This document shows positions 25,064 through 34,480 of a stretch of DNA of 64,000 nucleotides, one piece after another. The translations under genes and the position numbers were made by a program. The DNA comes from Flexivirga endophytica (GTDB lineage: Bacteria; Actinomycetota; Actinomycetes; Actinomycetales; Dermatophilaceae). The stretch lies in NCBI RefSeq assembly GCF_014640635.1, contig NZ_BMHI01000005.1, forward strand, positions 62,001 through 126,000, written 5' to 3'. Positions within the stretch are counted from its first letter, which is position 1. Every line of letters begins with the position of its first letter. The notes under the pieces are model-generated. The model did no database searches. It saw only the letters and a program-made list of their open reading frames with translations, and had not been told where the DNA came from.

Positions 25064-26698
25064 TCAGCGGGCAGCGGTGAGTCGCTCGAACTGGGCGCGT
25101 ACGTCGGCCAGTTTGCGGCGGGCGACCTCCGGGTCGGCGTCGATGGTCTCCAGGTAGATCTTCAGTTTCGGCTCAGTGCCACTGGGCCGGACGATCACCC
25201 GGGTGTCGTCGGCCAGGAAGTAGCGCAGTCCCTCGGTGGGCGGCAGTCCGCCGGCGCCGAGCGAGAGGTCGTCGACCTGCGAAACTTCCTGTCCTGCAAC
25301 GCTTTGCGGCGGGTTCGACCGCAGTCGGCCCATGATGTCGCCGATGACGGACAGGTCGTCGACGCGCACCGAGAAGCTGTCGGTCGCGTGTGTGCCGTGC
25401 TGCACGGCCAGCTCGGCGAGTATGTCGTCGAGGGTCCTGCCCTCGGCCTTGCACTGCGCCGCGAACTCGGCGACGAGCAGGGCGGCGCTGATGCCGTCCT
25501 TGTCCCGGACCGCTTCCGGGTCCACGCAGTAACCGAGTGCTTCCTCGTAGCCGTAGGCGAGGCCGGGTACGCGGCTGATCCACTTGAAGCCGGTCAGGGT
25601 CTCGGCGTGCGGCACCCCGGCTGCCTTGGCCATCGCGGCGAGCAGTCGGGACGAGACGATGGAGTTGGCGAAGACCGCGTCCCGTGCGACATCGCGTTGC
25701 AGCAGATAGGCGCCGAGCAGGGCTCCGACCTCGTCGCCGCGCAGCATGGCCCACCCGTCCGGGCGCGGTACTGCGACGGCGCAGCGGTCGGCGTCCGGGT
25801 CGTTCGCGATCACCAGATCGGCGCTCGTCTCGGCGGCGAGTGCGAGTGCGTGGTCGATGGCGCCCGGCTCCTCGGGGTTGGGGAAGGCGACCGTGGGGAA
25901 CGCGGGGTCCGGCTCCGCCTGATCGGCGACCGACTCCGGTGCGGGGAATCCAGCACGGTCGAAAGCAGCTCGCAACACAGCGGATCCGACGCCGTGCAAG
26001 GCGGTGTGCACGATGTTGATGTCGCGAGGACCGTCCGGTCGAACGACCCGGGTCACCGCGGTCAGATAGTCGTCGACCACCTCGTCCGCGAGGGTCTCCC
26101 AGCCGTCGTCGGCCAACGGCACATCGGCGGCCTTCGGGAACCGACTGATCGCATCGGCGATCCGCACGTCCGCCGGTGCGACGATCTGACTGCCGTCGCC
26201 GAGGTAGACCTTGTAGCCGTTGTCCTGCGGCGGGTTGTGGCTCGCGGTGACCATGACGCCCGCATCGGCTCCGAGGTGGCGAATCATGAACGCCAGCACC
26301 GGTGTCGGCAATGTGTGCGGCAGGATCATCGCCCGACCGCCGGCGCCGACCGCGACGGCCGCGGTGTCCCGCGCGAAGACGTCGGAGTTGTGCCGGGCGT
26401 CATACCCGATCACGACGGTGACGTCGCGCTTGCCGAGCGTGTCCTGCAGGTATGCCGTCAGGCCGGCCGCTGCCCGGATCACGACCACGCGATTCATCCG
26501 AGCTGGCCCGGCACCCAACGCTCCGCGCAGCCCGGCAGTGCCGAACTCGAGCAGTCCGGAAAATCGGTCCCGCAGGTCCTCCAAGGCTGCCGCATCACCG
26601 GATTCTGCTGCAGCAACTACGGATTCGAGCTCTGCGCGCGTCTGCTCGTCCGGGTCGTCCGCGATCCAGTCGCGTGCCTCAGTCGCCACGTCGTTCAT
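25064..26698 (-). CDS. pmmB: phosphomannomutase/phosphoglucomutase family (PmmB-like, likely phosphopentomutase role)
   Basis: A 544-residue alpha-D-phosphohexomutase. Landmarks: FGTAGLRGALGAGPARMN (substrate entry), the active serine loop GVMVTASHNPPQDNGYK, the metal loop ANDPDADRCAV, GDEVGALLG with LTGFKWISR, and the phosphate-binding RPSGTEPKLKIY. It moves a phosphate between C1 and C6 (or C5) of a sugar. It overlaps the purine nucleoside phosphorylase stop by 4 nt, and no separate deoB is seen. By context it probably converts (deoxy)ribose 1-phosphate to the 5-phosphate used by DeoC. The same pair (deoD-pmmB) is adjacent in M. tuberculosis. ATG 26698 is chosen for that overlap and family length. 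Confidence 0.93.
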   Translation of the reverse strand: MNDVATEARDWIADDPDEQTRAELESVVAAAESGDAAALEDLRDRFSGLLEFGTAGLRGALGAGPARMNRVVVIRAAAGLTAYLQDTLGKRDVTVVIGYDARHNSDVFARDTAAVAVGAGGRAMILPHTLPTPVLAFMIRHLGADAGVMVTASHNPPQDNGYKVYLGDGSQIVAPADVRIADAISRFPKAADVPLADDGWETLADEVVDDYLTAVTRVVRPDGPRDINIVHTALHGVGSAVLRAAFDRAGFPAPESVADQAEPDPAFPTVAFPNPEEPGAIDHALALAAETSADLVIANDPDADRCAVAVPRPDGWAMLRGDEVGALLGAYLLQRDVARDAVFANSIVSSRLLAAMAKAAGVPHAETLTGFKWISRVPGLAYGYEEALGYCVDPEAVRDKDGISAALLVAEFAAQCKAEGRTLDDILAELAVQHGTHATDSFSVRVDDLSVIGDIMGRLRSNPPQSVAGQEVSQVDDLSLGAGGLPPTEGLRYFLADDTRVIVRPSGTEPKLKIYLETIDADPEVARRKLADVRAQFERLTAAR

Positions 26699-27546
26699 GC
26701 CGGGCGACCCTCGCTCGCGATACGACCCACCACATCGGCGAGCAGCTGCCCGCAGCGTTCGGCCGCGGCGCGCCCGGCCTCGATGACCTCCTGGTGGGAG
26801 AGCGGCTGGTCGCTGATCCCGGCGGCGAGGTTGGTCACCAGGCTGACGCCGAGCACGTCCAGCCCCGCCTGCCGCGCCGCGATGGCTTCCAGCGCCGTCG
26901 ACATACCGACCAGATCGGCGCCCAGGATCCCGGCCATCTTCACCTCTGCGGGCGTTTCGTACTGCGGCCCGCGGAACTGTGCGTAGACGCCCTCGTCGAG
27001 CGACGGGTCGACGGTGTGGGCGATGTCCCGCAGCCGCGGGGTGTAGAGATCGGTGACGTCGACGAAGTTCGCGCCCTCGATGGGCGAGTGGGCGGTGAGG
27101 TTGATCTGGTCCCGGATCAGCACCGGAGTGCCGGGTCCCCACGAGCGGTCGAGGCCGCCGCAGCCGTTGGTCAGCACGATCGTGTGGCAACCGGCGGCTG
27201 CCGCGGTGCGGACGCCGTGTACCACCGAGCGCACGCCCTTGCCCTCGTAGAAGTGCGTGCGGGTGCCGAAGACCAGTGCACGGGCACCGGTGTCACCGAT
27301 GGCGATCGAACGCATCGCACTCGAGTGGCCCGCGACCGCCGCCGCGGCGAAACCCGGCACGTCGGCGTTGTCGACGGTCGCGAGCGTCTCGCCGATGCGG
27401 TCGGCGGCCTCGCCCCAACCGGAGCCGAGCACGAGGGCGATGTCGTGCCGGGGCGTCCCGGTGCGTTCGGCGATGATGGCGGCGGCGTCCCGCGCAACGT
27501 CGAAGGGGTCGGTCGCGGGGTCGGCCAATGCAGTCGTAGCAGTCAC
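26695..27546 (-). CDS. deoD: purine nucleoside phosphorylase (trimeric type)
   Basis: A 283-residue enzyme that splits inosine or guanosine (and deoxy forms) with phosphate. Landmarks: ALVLGSGWGEAADRI (phosphate site Ser), HFYEGKGVRSVVHGVR, VLTNGCGGLD, FVDVTDLYTPRLR, YAQFRGPQYETPAEV, GADLVGMSTALEAIAARQ and SLVTNLAAGI, where the base-binding Glu/Asn lie. The start at GTG 27546 (MTATTALAD) gives family length; the frame extends 20 residues further without a ribosome binding site. It is divergent from lpdA across about 86 bp. The enzyme completes purine nucleoside breakdown after add. Confidence 0.94.
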   Translation of the reverse strand: MTATTALADPATDPFDVARDAAAIIAERTGTPRHDIALVLGSGWGEAADRIGETLATVDNADVPGFAAAAVAGHSSAMRSIAIGDTGARALVFGTRTHFYEGKGVRSVVHGVRTAAAAGCHTIVLTNGCGGLDRSWGPGTPVLIRDQINLTAHSPIEGANFVDVTDLYTPRLRDIAHTVDPSLDEGVYAQFRGPQYETPAEVKMAGILGADLVGMSTALEAIAARQAGLDVLGVSLVTNLAAGISDQPLSHQEVIEAGRAAAERCGQLLADVVGRIASEGRPA

Positions 27547-27632
27547 GCGCGCCAGCGTATGACGTGTGGGCCGCGCGCACAGCGCACACGCGTTTTCGGC
27601 AACCACCGGTCGACATGGAAGGATGCGACCTT

Positions 27633-29030
27633 GTGAGTCGGAAACAGGTCGTGATCATCGGCGGCGGCCCTGGCGGTTACGAGTCCGCACTGGTCGCGGC
27701 ACAACTCGGAGCTCAGGTCACGGTCATCGAGGAGACCGGCCTCGGCGGTGCAGCGGTGCTGACCGACTGCGTGCCGAGCAAGACCCTCATCGCCACCTCC
27801 GACTTCATGTCGCGCTTCGCGGCCGCCGGCCGGCTCGGCGTCGGCTTCGAAGGCACCGCGGAGGACCAGCACGCCGAGGCCCACGCGAAGCAGATCAACG
27901 AGCGGATCCTCGATCTGGCCAAGGCGCAGAGCCGCGACATCCGGGCGCAACTGGAGAGTGTCGGAGTCCGCATCGCCAACGGCCGCGGTCGCATCGCCGG
28001 CCCGGGCAAGGTCACGGCTGAGTTCGCGGACGGCGGCATCGAGGAACTCGCCGCCGACGTCATCCTGCTGGCCGTCGGGTGCACGCCGCGCGTCATGGAC
28101 ACCGCCGTGCCGGACGGCGAGCGGATCCTCACCTGGCAGCAGATCTACGACCTCACCGAGCTCCCGGAGAAGCTGATCGTCGTCGGGTCCGGCGTGACCG
28201 GCGCCGAGTTGGCCCACGCCTACCTGGGGCTGGGCTGCGAGGTGACGCTCGTGTCGTCCCGTGATCGCGTGCTGCCCGGCGAGGACGCCGACGCCGCCAC
28301 CGTGATCGAGAACGTCTTTCGGCGGCGTGGCATGAAGGTCCTCAATCGCTCCCGTATGGCGGCAGCCCGCCGCGAAGGCGACGAGGTCGTCGTCACGCTG
28401 GAGGATGGCCGTGACGTACGTGGCTCGCACGTCCTGCTCGCCGTGGGCTCCGTGCCGTTGACGAAGGACATCGGTCTCGACACGGTCGGGATCGAGACCA
28501 CGAAATCCGGTCACGTGCCGGTCGACCGGGTCTCGCGCACCTCGGCTCAAGGCGTGTATGCCGCCGGCGACTGCACCGGTGTCCTCCCACTGGCGTCGGT
28601 CGCGGCCATGCAGGGCCGGATCGCGATGGCCCACTCGCTCGGCGACGCGGTCGCTCCGCTCAACCTGCGAGGCGTCTGCGCCAACATCTTCACCGACCCG
28701 GAGATCGCCACCGTCGGCTATTCGCAGGCCGACGTCGAGGAGGGCCGGATCGAGGCGCGCGCACTGACGCTGCCGTTGTCGACCAATCCGCGAGCCAAGA
28801 TGCGCAACATCACCGACGGTTTCGTCAAGCTCTTCGTGCGACCCGGCAGCACCACGATCATCGGTGGCGTCGTCGTCGCACCGCAGGCGTCGGAGTTGAT
28901 CTACCCGATCGGCCTCGCGGTCCAGAACCGTCTCACCGTCGACCAGGTCGCCAGCACATTCTCGGTCTATCCGTCGATGACCGGCTCGATCGCCGAGGCC
29001 GCACGCCGGCTGCACGAAGCCGAGCTCTGA
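27633..29030 (+). CDS. lpdA: LpdA-type flavoprotein NAD(P)H-quinone dehydrogenase
   Basis: A 465-residue FAD/NAD enzyme of the pyridine nucleotide-disulfide reductase fold. FAD loop is GGGPGGYESALVAA near the start, NAD loop VVGSGVTGAELAHAY and second FAD site YAAGDCTGVLPLA. The redox motif CxxxxC of true lipoamide dehydrogenases is broken: GLGGAAVLTDCVPSK keeps only one Cys. That is the known feature of M. tuberculosis LpdA (Rv3303c), a quinone reductase rather than a dihydrolipoamide dehydrogenase. GTG 27633 is preferred, with GGAAGGA 9 nt upstream; ATG 27615 is an alternative. Its place beside deoD and pmmB matches the mycobacterial order. Confidence 0.92.
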   Translation: MSRKQVVIIGGGPGGYESALVAAQLGAQVTVIEETGLGGAAVLTDCVPSKTLIATSDFMSRFAAAGRLGVGFEGTAEDQHAEAHAKQINERILDLAKAQSRDIRAQLESVGVRIANGRGRIAGPGKVTAEFADGGIEELAADVILLAVGCTPRVMDTAVPDGERILTWQQIYDLTELPEKLIVVGSGVTGAELAHAYLGLGCEVTLVSSRDRVLPGEDADAATVIENVFRRRGMKVLNRSRMAAARREGDEVVVTLEDGRDVRGSHVLLAVGSVPLTKDIGLDTVGIETTKSGHVPVDRVSRTSAQGVYAAGDCTGVLPLASVAAMQGRIAMAHSLGDAVAPLNLRGVCANIFTDPEIATVGYSQADVEEGRIEARALTLPLSTNPRAKMRNITDGFVKLFVRPGSTTIIGGVVVAPQASELIYPIGLAVQNRLTVDQVASTFSVYPSMTGSIAEAARRLHEAEL

Positions 29031-29043
29031 GCCTGCGCGCACC

Positions 29044-29244
29044 TCAGCGGTGCTCGCCGTCCTGGTCGGTGTCGTCCTCTTCCTTCGGCTTGGGCGCATA
29101 CGGATCGACCTGGTGGGGGAGCAAGCCGGCCTCCTCCCAGCGGCGGTGCCGTTGCTCGCGCAGCTTGGGGCGCAGTGTCCGCAGCCCGTAGACCACGGCA
29201 GCGACGATGACGATCAGGATGATGAATCTCACGAGCACTGACAC
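29044..29244 (-). CDS. small single-span membrane protein
   Basis: A 66-residue protein of unknown function. One membrane helix (FIILIVIVAAVVYGL) near the N-terminus is followed by basic LRPKLREQRHRRWEEAG and an acidic C-terminal tail (KPKEEDDTDQDGEHR). The GTG at 29244 places the helix at the very start; codons continue to 29286. It is convergent with lpdA. Proteins of this shape are common near membrane enzymes, but no family is recognised. Confidence 0.6.
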   Translation of the reverse strand: MSVLVRFIILIVIVAAVVYGLRTLRPKLREQRHRRWEEAGLLPHQVDPYAPKPKEEDDTDQDGEHR

Positions 29245-29312
29245 GGCGTGATCCGATCTGCCGGCGGAAAGGGTCTGACCACCCAATCTACGGGCCCGCG
29301 CACCGATGACAG

Positions 29313-29357
29313 AAAGCGACGCCGTCTCGGAAAGGGGATCGAGACGACGTCGCTTTT
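29313..29357 (-). terminator. strong intrinsic terminator, possibly bidirectional
   Basis: AAAGCGACGCCGTCTCG pairs with CGAGACGACGTCGCTTT (one mismatch in 17 bp) around a 10 nt loop. A T-run follows on the plus strand and TTTCTGT on the minus strand. It lies just downstream of the 59-residue membrane protein gene (minus strand) and insulates it from the 66-residue gene. Confidence 0.85.
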
Positions 29358-29389
29358 CGTGGTGCTGCGCGGACGGTGCGCGCTGCGGA

Positions 29390-29569
29390 TCAGTGGCCGA
29401 GGGCCAGCTGCGAGTAGTAGCGGCCGAACGGCTCGTGGCGCGCGATGCGCTGCTTGCGGTTCGCGGCGAAGAAACGGGTGGTCTCGACGGCGGCGAAGCC
29501 CACGAGGAGCGCGAGCGCGATCGCGTTGATGACCACGAAGCCGATGAAGAAGGCGTTGATGTTGATCAT
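29390..29569 (-). CDS. small membrane protein under a palindromic operator
   Basis: A 59-residue protein with one long hydrophobic segment (AFFIGFVVINAIALALLVGF) and a basic C-terminal half (RFFAANRKQRIARHEPFGR). The ATG follows CAGGAG at 6 nt, an ideal ribosome binding site. Immediately upstream are two copies of ACTAC-N4-GTAGT, and the divergent gene encodes a TetR-type regulator, so it is likely repressed by that protein. A strong terminator follows its stop. The gene is probably induced alone by a ligand of the regulator; function is unknown. Confidence 0.7.
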   Translation of the reverse strand: MININAFFIGFVVINAIALALLVGFAAVETTRFFAANRKQRIARHEPFGRYYSQLALGH

Positions 29570-29591
29570 TCGAACTCCTGATGTCTTGGGT

Positions 29592-29628
29592 ACTACGTTT
29601 GTAGTGACTACAACACTACGCCTGTAGT
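29592..29628. promoter_or_regulatory. double palindromic operator ACTAC-N4-GTAGT
   Basis: ACTACGTTTGTAGT (29592-29605) and ACTACGCCTGTAGT (29615-29628), centres 23 bp apart, with an extra ACTAC between them. They lie 23 bp before the small membrane protein and 67 bp before the TetR gene. TetR autoregulation is the simplest reading; the half-site also resembles BlaI/CopY-type boxes, so another repressor is possible. Confidence 0.75.
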
Positions 29629-29695
29629 GACCGATTGCAAATCGAGCGCGCGTGGTCTGCATCACGTCGTTGCTCGCGGCATGAGAAAGTGAAGG

Positions 29696-30349
29696 GTGTC
29701 CGCCCGCAGACGAGCCGCGCGCAAGCGATCCGGCCAGGCCCCCGAAGGCACTGCCGCACGCCAGGAACTCCTGCTGCGCAGTGCGATCGCAGTGGTCGGC
29801 CGGTCCGGGATGCGTGGGCTGACCCACCGCGCGGTCGACCGCGAGGCGGGTATGCCGGAAGGCACCTGCTCGGTCTACTACCGCACCCGGCTGGCGCTGC
29901 TGACCGCGCTCAGTGACTTCGTCGCCGCGGCGTTGCACGCGGATGTCCGCGCGCTGGGTGCGTCGCTGCCGAGTCCCGCGGGCGACGAGGGCATCGACCA
30001 GGCGGTCGATGCGACGATCGAGATGCTGATGCGCTGGTCGGAGCACCCGGCGCTGGTCATCACCATGTCCGAGCTCTCGCTCGAGGCGGGTCGGACGCCC
30101 TCCCTGAGTGAGCCGATCGTCGCCTGGCGGACCAACCTCACCGACATCGTCGAGAGCATCGTGTGCCGCAGTGAGAAGTCCGCGGCTCGCCTGCGCGCGG
30201 AGGCGATCGTCGCCTGCCTGGACGGTGTCGTACTCAACGGATTGCTCGCCACTTCACCGCAGGAGCGTCCCGGCTACCTGCGGTCGATGGTCACCCTCGT
30301 GCTGCGCGCCATCGGCGATGCGGACCTGGAGGACGAAGTCAGTCGGTAG
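29696..30349 (+). CDS. TetR-family transcriptional regulator
   Basis: A 217-residue regulator. A basic N-terminal tail (MSARRRAARKRSGQ) precedes the HTH: LLLRSAIAVVGRSGMRGLTH, RAVDREAGMPEGTCSVYYRT (recognition helix with the usual Tyr-Tyr). A helical ligand domain follows from about 65. The family is the short-tail type often annotated TetR/AcrR. It probably binds the paired ACTAC-N4-GTAGT sites upstream and controls itself and the divergent 59-residue membrane protein. The GTG start is preceded by GAAGG. Ligand unknown. Confidence 0.88.
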   Translation: MSARRRAARKRSGQAPEGTAARQELLLRSAIAVVGRSGMRGLTHRAVDREAGMPEGTCSVYYRTRLALLTALSDFVAAALHADVRALGASLPSPAGDEGIDQAVDATIEMLMRWSEHPALVITMSELSLEAGRTPSLSEPIVAWRTNLTDIVESIVCRSEKSAARLRAEAIVACLDGVVLNGLLATSPQERPGYLRSMVTLVLRAIGDADLEDEVSR

Positions 30350-30352
30350 AAG

Positions 30353-32131
30353 TCATTCCGTAATGGTGGCGAGCACCGCGCCGGCGGGGACCGTCTCACC
30401 GACGGTGGCGCCGATCGACGCCACGGTGCCCGCGCGATGCGCCGTGATCGGCTGCTCCATCTTCATGGCCTCCAGCACGACGACGGTGTCGCCTGCCTCG
30501 ACCTGATCGCCTTCTGCGACAACGATTTTGACGATGGTGCCCTGCATCGGTGCGGTGAGCGAGTCACCGGAGACCGCTGCGGCGGAGGAGCCACCTCGGG
30601 ACCGCTTGGGGGCGCGCTTACGGGTGGGGCCTGCAGCGGCTGCGCCCCCACCACCGAGTTGTAGGTCGCCGGGCAGCGTGAGCTGGTGCCGACGCCCGTC
30701 GATCTCGACGACGAGCGACTGCCGGGCCGGTGCCTCGTCCGCGACGGGCGGCGTGCCGGCATACGGCTCGATGGTGTTGTCGAACTCGGTCTCGATCCAC
30801 CTGGTGTGTATGGCGAACGGCGTCTCGTCGTCGGAGGCGAACGCCGGATCGGACACGACGGCGCGGTGGAAGGGCAGCACCGTCGGCATACCCTCGACGA
30901 CCATCTCGGCGAGTGCCCTCCGGGACCGCTCCAGCGCCTCCGTGCGGGTGCGGCCGGTGACGATCAGCTTGGCGAGCATCGAGTCGAACGCGCCGCCGAT
31001 GACGTCCCCGGACACCACACCCGAGTCGACGCGCACACCGGGGCCGCTGGGTGCGGTGAAGGTTTCGACGGTGCCGGGCGCGGGGAGGAAGCCCCGGCCG
31101 GCGTCCTCGCCGTTGATACGGAACTCGATCGAGTGCGCGTGAGGCGCCGGGTCGTCGTACCCGAGTTCCTCGCCGGCTGCGATGCGGAACTGCTCACGCA
31201 CGAGGTCGATCCCGGTGACCTCCTCGGAGACCGGGTGCTCGACCTGCAGCCGGGTGTTGACCTCCAGGAAGCTGATGGTCCCGTCCTGCGCGACCAGGAA
31301 CTCGCAGGTGCCGGCGCCGACGTAACCGGCCGCGGTCAGGATCGCCTTGGAAGCACGCACAAGCTCCGCGCGCTGCTCCTCGGACAGGTATGGCGCGGGC
31401 GCCTCCTCGACCAGCTTCTGGTTGCGGCGCTGCAGCGAGCAGTCACGGGTGGACACGACCACGACGTTGCCGGAAGAGTCTGCAAGACACTGGGTTTCGA
31501 CGTGTCGCGGTTTGTCCAGGAAGCGCTCGACGAAGCATTCGCCACGACCGAAGGCGGTCACCGCCTCACGCACGGCTGAGTCGAACAGCTCGGGGATCTC
31601 CTCGACGGCGCGGGCGACCTTCAGCCCGCGGCCGCCTCCGCCATACGCCGCCTTGATCGCCACCGGCAGCCCGTGGTCCTGTGCGAACGCGACGACCTCG
31701 TCGGCGCCCCCGACCGGGTCCTTGGTGCCGGGCACCAGCGGTGCGCCGGCGGCAGTGGCGATGTGACGGGCTTTGACCTTGTCCCCGAGACTGTCGATCG
31801 CGGCAGGGGGCGGACCGATCCAGATCAGTCCCGCGTCGAGGACCGATTGCGCGAATCTTGCGTTCTCGGAAAGGAATCCGTAGCCCGGATGCACGGCGTC
31901 GGCACCGGACCGGCGCGCGATCTCCAGCAGTTTGTCGCCCAGCAAGTAGGAATCGCCGGGGGTCGAGCCGCCCAGCGAGTAGGCCTCGTCGGCGACCTGC
32001 ACGTGCAGCGCGTCCCGGTCGGGCTCGGCGTAGACGGCCACGGAGACGAGTCCGGCGTCGGCGCAGGCGCGCGCGACACGCACGGCGATCTCACCGCGGT
32101 TGGCGATCAGGACTTTGTGCAGTTGCGGCAT
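30353..32131 (-). CDS. accA3: acetyl/propionyl-CoA carboxylase alpha subunit (biotin carboxylase + biotin carrier)
   Basis: A 592-residue biotinylated subunit. The biotin carboxylase domain (1-445) has [25 protein letters not shown], the ATP-grasp loop [25 protein letters not shown] and [12 protein letters not shown]. An Ala/Lys-rich linker leads to the BCCP domain with the biotinyl lysine in [11 protein letters not shown] near residue 558. It carboxylates biotin with ATP and bicarbonate for transfer by a separate carboxyltransferase, such as the one at 42467-44161. The BirA domain encoded at the end of the window would biotinylate it. The gene follows the TetR gene convergently by 3 nt. Confidence 0.96.
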   Translation of the reverse strand: MPQLHKVLIANRGEIAVRVARACADAGLVSVAVYAEPDRDALHVQVADEAYSLGGSTPGDSYLLGDKLLEIARRSGADAVHPGYGFLSENARFAQSVLDAGLIWIGPPPAAIDSLGDKVKARHIATAAGAPLVPGTKDPVGGADEVVAFAQDHGLPVAIKAAYGGGGRGLKVARAVEEIPELFDSAVREAVTAFGRGECFVERFLDKPRHVETQCLADSSGNVVVVSTRDCSLQRRNQKLVEEAPAPYLSEEQRAELVRASKAILTAAGYVGAGTCEFLVAQDGTISFLEVNTRLQVEHPVSEEVTGIDLVREQFRIAAGEELGYDDPAPHAHSIEFRINGEDAGRGFLPAPGTVETFTAPSGPGVRVDSGVVSGDVIGGAFDSMLAKLIVTGRTRTEALERSRRALAEMVVEGMPTVLPFHRAVVSDPAFASDDETPFAIHTRWIETEFDNTIEPYAGTPPVADEAPARQSLVVEIDGRRHQLTLPGDLQLGGGGAAAAGPTRKRAPKRSRGGSSAAAVSGDSLTAPMQGTIVKIVVAEGDQVEAGDTVVVLEAMKMEQPITAHRAGTVASIGATVGETVPAGAVLATITE

Positions 32132-32231
32132 GCGGCTGACCTTATCGGCGCGTGACGCGCATCACGTGCTCGGGTTGTGAGACCGGATCGGATCGCGGCA
32201 TATTGCGCACGCCGGTGGTGTTGGCCCCGAC

Positions 32232-33080
32232 ATGACTGGACAGGACAAGCAGCCCGTGCCCACCGTCGCGCTCCGAGCCAAGGACGGTGACGTGCAGATC
32301 CCGCAGCTCGGTTTCGGTGTCTGGCAGGTGCCGGACGACGAGGTCGCGGCGGCCGTGTCGGCGGCACTGCAGACCGGCTACCGACACATCGACACGGCGA
32401 AGATCTACGGAAACGAGGCCGGCGCCGGCACCGCGCTGGCGGAGTCCGGCCTGTCGGCCGACGAGGTGTTCCTGACCACCAAGGTGTGGAACGACGATCA
32501 GGGGTATGACGCCACGCTGCGCGCGTTCGATGCGTCAGAGAAGCGACTCGGCCGCCCTGTCGACCTCTACCTGATCCACTGGCCGGCGCCGGTGCAGGAC
32601 ACCTATGTCGACACCTACCGCGCGCTGTTGCAGCTGCGCGACGACGGCCGAATCCGGGCAGCAGGGGTCTGCAACTTCGGCGTCGACGAGTTGCAGCGGG
32701 TCAAGGACGAGCTGGGCGAGTTCCCGGCGATCAACCAGATCGAGTTGCACCCCTATCTCCAGCAGGAGGAGCTGCGCGCGTTCCACCAGGACAACGGCAT
32801 CGTGACCGAGGCCTGGAGCCCGTTGGCTTCCGGCGGTGACGTCCTCACCGACCCGGTCATCGGCGGGATCGCCGAGCGCCTCGGCCGGACACCGGCCCAG
32901 GTGATCCTGCGGTGGCACCTGCAGATCGGCAACGTGGTGATCCCCAAGTCGGTCACGCCCGCACGGATCGAGCAGAACTTCGACGTCTTCGACTTCGAGT
33001 TGACCGAGGACGACCTGGCCGCCATCGCGCCGCTGGACCGCGGCTTGCGCACCGGCCCGGACCCCAAGAAATTCGGTTGA
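32232..33080 (+). CDS. aldo/keto reductase
   Basis: A 282-residue NADPH-dependent oxidoreductase with a TIM-barrel. Catalytic tetrad: Asp and Tyr in HIDTAKIYGNE (about 52-62), Lys in TTKVW, His in LIHWP. Family signatures IPQLGFGVWQ, VCNFGVDEL, INQIELHPYLQQ and the cofactor segment VIPKSVTPARIEQNFDVF are complete. It reduces carbonyls (2,5-diketo-D-gluconate reductase type) with an unknown natural substrate. It is followed after 85 bp by the protein kinase gene and has no obvious functional link to its neighbours. Confidence 0.94.
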   Translation: MTGQDKQPVPTVALRAKDGDVQIPQLGFGVWQVPDDEVAAAVSAALQTGYRHIDTAKIYGNEAGAGTALAESGLSADEVFLTTKVWNDDQGYDATLRAFDASEKRLGRPVDLYLIHWPAPVQDTYVDTYRALLQLRDDGRIRAAGVCNFGVDELQRVKDELGEFPAINQIELHPYLQQEELRAFHQDNGIVTEAWSPLASGGDVLTDPVIGGIAERLGRTPAQVILRWHLQIGNVVIPKSVTPARIEQNFDVFDFELTEDDLAAIAPLDRGLRTGPDPKKFG

Positions 33081-33165
33081 AGGAGTCCGCCACGGCGGTC
33101 CTTCGTGCGACGAGCCGTGAGAGCGGTTCGCCGGAGAATGGGCTGACCTGGCATCCTGCTGACCC

Positions 33166-34389
33166 GTGGGAGAGATATTCGCGGGTCGCTATGAGCTGAT
33201 CGACATCATCGGCGAGGGCGGCATGGGGTCGGTCTGGCAGGTGCACGATCGCAAACAGGACCGTGTCCTGGCCGCGAAGGTGCTGCGCCAGTCCGACGCC
33301 GGCGCGCTGCTGCGCTTCATGCGCGAGCAGGGCGTCCGCATCCACCACCCCAACGTCGTCACCCCGGTGGGCTGGGCCGGCGAGGACGACCGGGTGCTGT
33401 TCACGATGCCGCTGGTCGACGGTGGAGCGGTCAGCGATCTGCAGCGCGACCATCGCACGCTGCCGCCGCGGTATGTCGCGGAGCTGCTGCGCCAGCTGAT
33501 GCGGGCACTGGACGCGGTGCACAGCGCAGGCGTCATACACCGTGACGTGAAGCCGGCGAACCTCCTGCTCGCGGCGACCGGACCAGCGCGACCACACCTG
33601 ATGCTCACCGACTTCGGCATCGCGGTGCCGACCGACTCGCCCCGGATGACCACGACGTCGGTCGTGCTCGGCACCCGCGGCTACCTGGCGCCCGAGCAGC
33701 TGGCCGGCGGGGACCCGGCACCCGGGTTCGACCTGTATGCCGCCGGGATCGTCGCGTTCCAGCTGCTCACCGGCCACAAGCCGGACGAGATCCGGCGTAC
33801 CCGTGATCAGGTGCCGCCGCGCCCGGATGGCATACCCGACCGGTTGTGGCGCGTCGTCACCGATCTGGCCGACCCCGATCCCCAGTCGCGTCCGCCGTCG
33901 GCGGCTGCCGCCGCCGACGCGCTGGAGACTCCCGACCTGGCATGGGTCGACCAGCAGCAGATCGTCGTGCCGTCGCGGGTGCCGACCGGTGCCGTCGCGG
34001 CGCCGGCCACGCTCTCGGCCACCCAGGTGCCCGGGCCGTCCACCCAGGTGCCCGGCTCGTCCACCCAGCTGCTGCACCAGCACGCCCAGGACGCGACACG
34101 CACGCAGCGAGCCGCGCACACGCGGGCGGCGACTCCCGTCGCTGCTCCGTCGCGGTCCGCGACCGGCCGGCGCGTCGGCCTCGTCCTCGTGCCCGTCGTC
34201 GCGATCGCGGCGCTGCTGGGCATCTGGATGCCGGGCTCGTCGGACAAGGGCGACCTCACACCGGGCGGAGCCGTCGAGGGCGGCACCTGTCAGTGGCAGG
34301 ACGCCGGGACCGCCGAGAACGACACCAGCGGGTCACACACATTGCGCTGCGTCGCCGACGGCGATAGCTACACGTGGCAGCAGGGCTGA
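33166..34389 (+). CDS. transmembrane serine/threonine protein kinase
   Basis: A 407-residue PknB-type kinase. The cytoplasmic kinase domain (about 8-260) is complete: [10 protein letters not shown] (Gly loop), AAKVL (Lys), [13 protein letters not shown] (catalytic loop), LTDFGIAVP and [11 protein letters not shown] Pro/Thr/Gln-rich juxtamembrane linker has repeated TQVPG-S-STQ. Then one membrane helix ([19 protein letters not shown], about 342-360) and a short external domain with two Cys ([15 protein letters not shown]), too small for PASTA repeats. The sensor part is therefore minimal. GTG 33166 starts at the family beginning ([10 protein letters not shown]). The signal sensed is unknown. 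Confidence 0.93.
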   Translation: MGEIFAGRYELIDIIGEGGMGSVWQVHDRKQDRVLAAKVLRQSDAGALLRFMREQGVRIHHPNVVTPVGWAGEDDRVLFTMPLVDGGAVSDLQRDHRTLPPRYVAELLRQLMRALDAVHSAGVIHRDVKPANLLLAATGPARPHLMLTDFGIAVPTDSPRMTTTSVVLGTRGYLAPEQLAGGDPAPGFDLYAAGIVAFQLLTGHKPDEIRRTRDQVPPRPDGIPDRLWRVVTDLADPDPQSRPPSAAAAADALETPDLAWVDQQQIVVPSRVPTGAVAAPATLSATQVPGPSTQVPGSSTQLLHQHAQDATRTQRAAHTRAATPVAAPSRSATGRRVGLVLVPVVAIAALLGIWMPGSSDKGDLTPGGAVEGGTCQWQDAGTAENDTSGSHTLRCVADGDSYTWQQG

Positions 34390-34480
34390 GCTGGAGCCAC
34401 GCCCTCGGCGTACGGCTCGGCCCGGTTGTTCATCTGCAGCACCCTTGACCCATTTCGGTGTCGGTGTTTGTGTGAGGCAC

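Noticed and set aside
27543-29099. Long minus-strand frame opposite lpdA
   Set aside because: Shadow of the flavoprotein gene; no start signals or domain content.
33737-34480. Upstream in-frame extension of the catalase frame
   Set aside because: The extra residues are an alternate frame of the kinase gene (Arg/Pro/Ser-rich) and do not look like catalase; the family starts at 34481.
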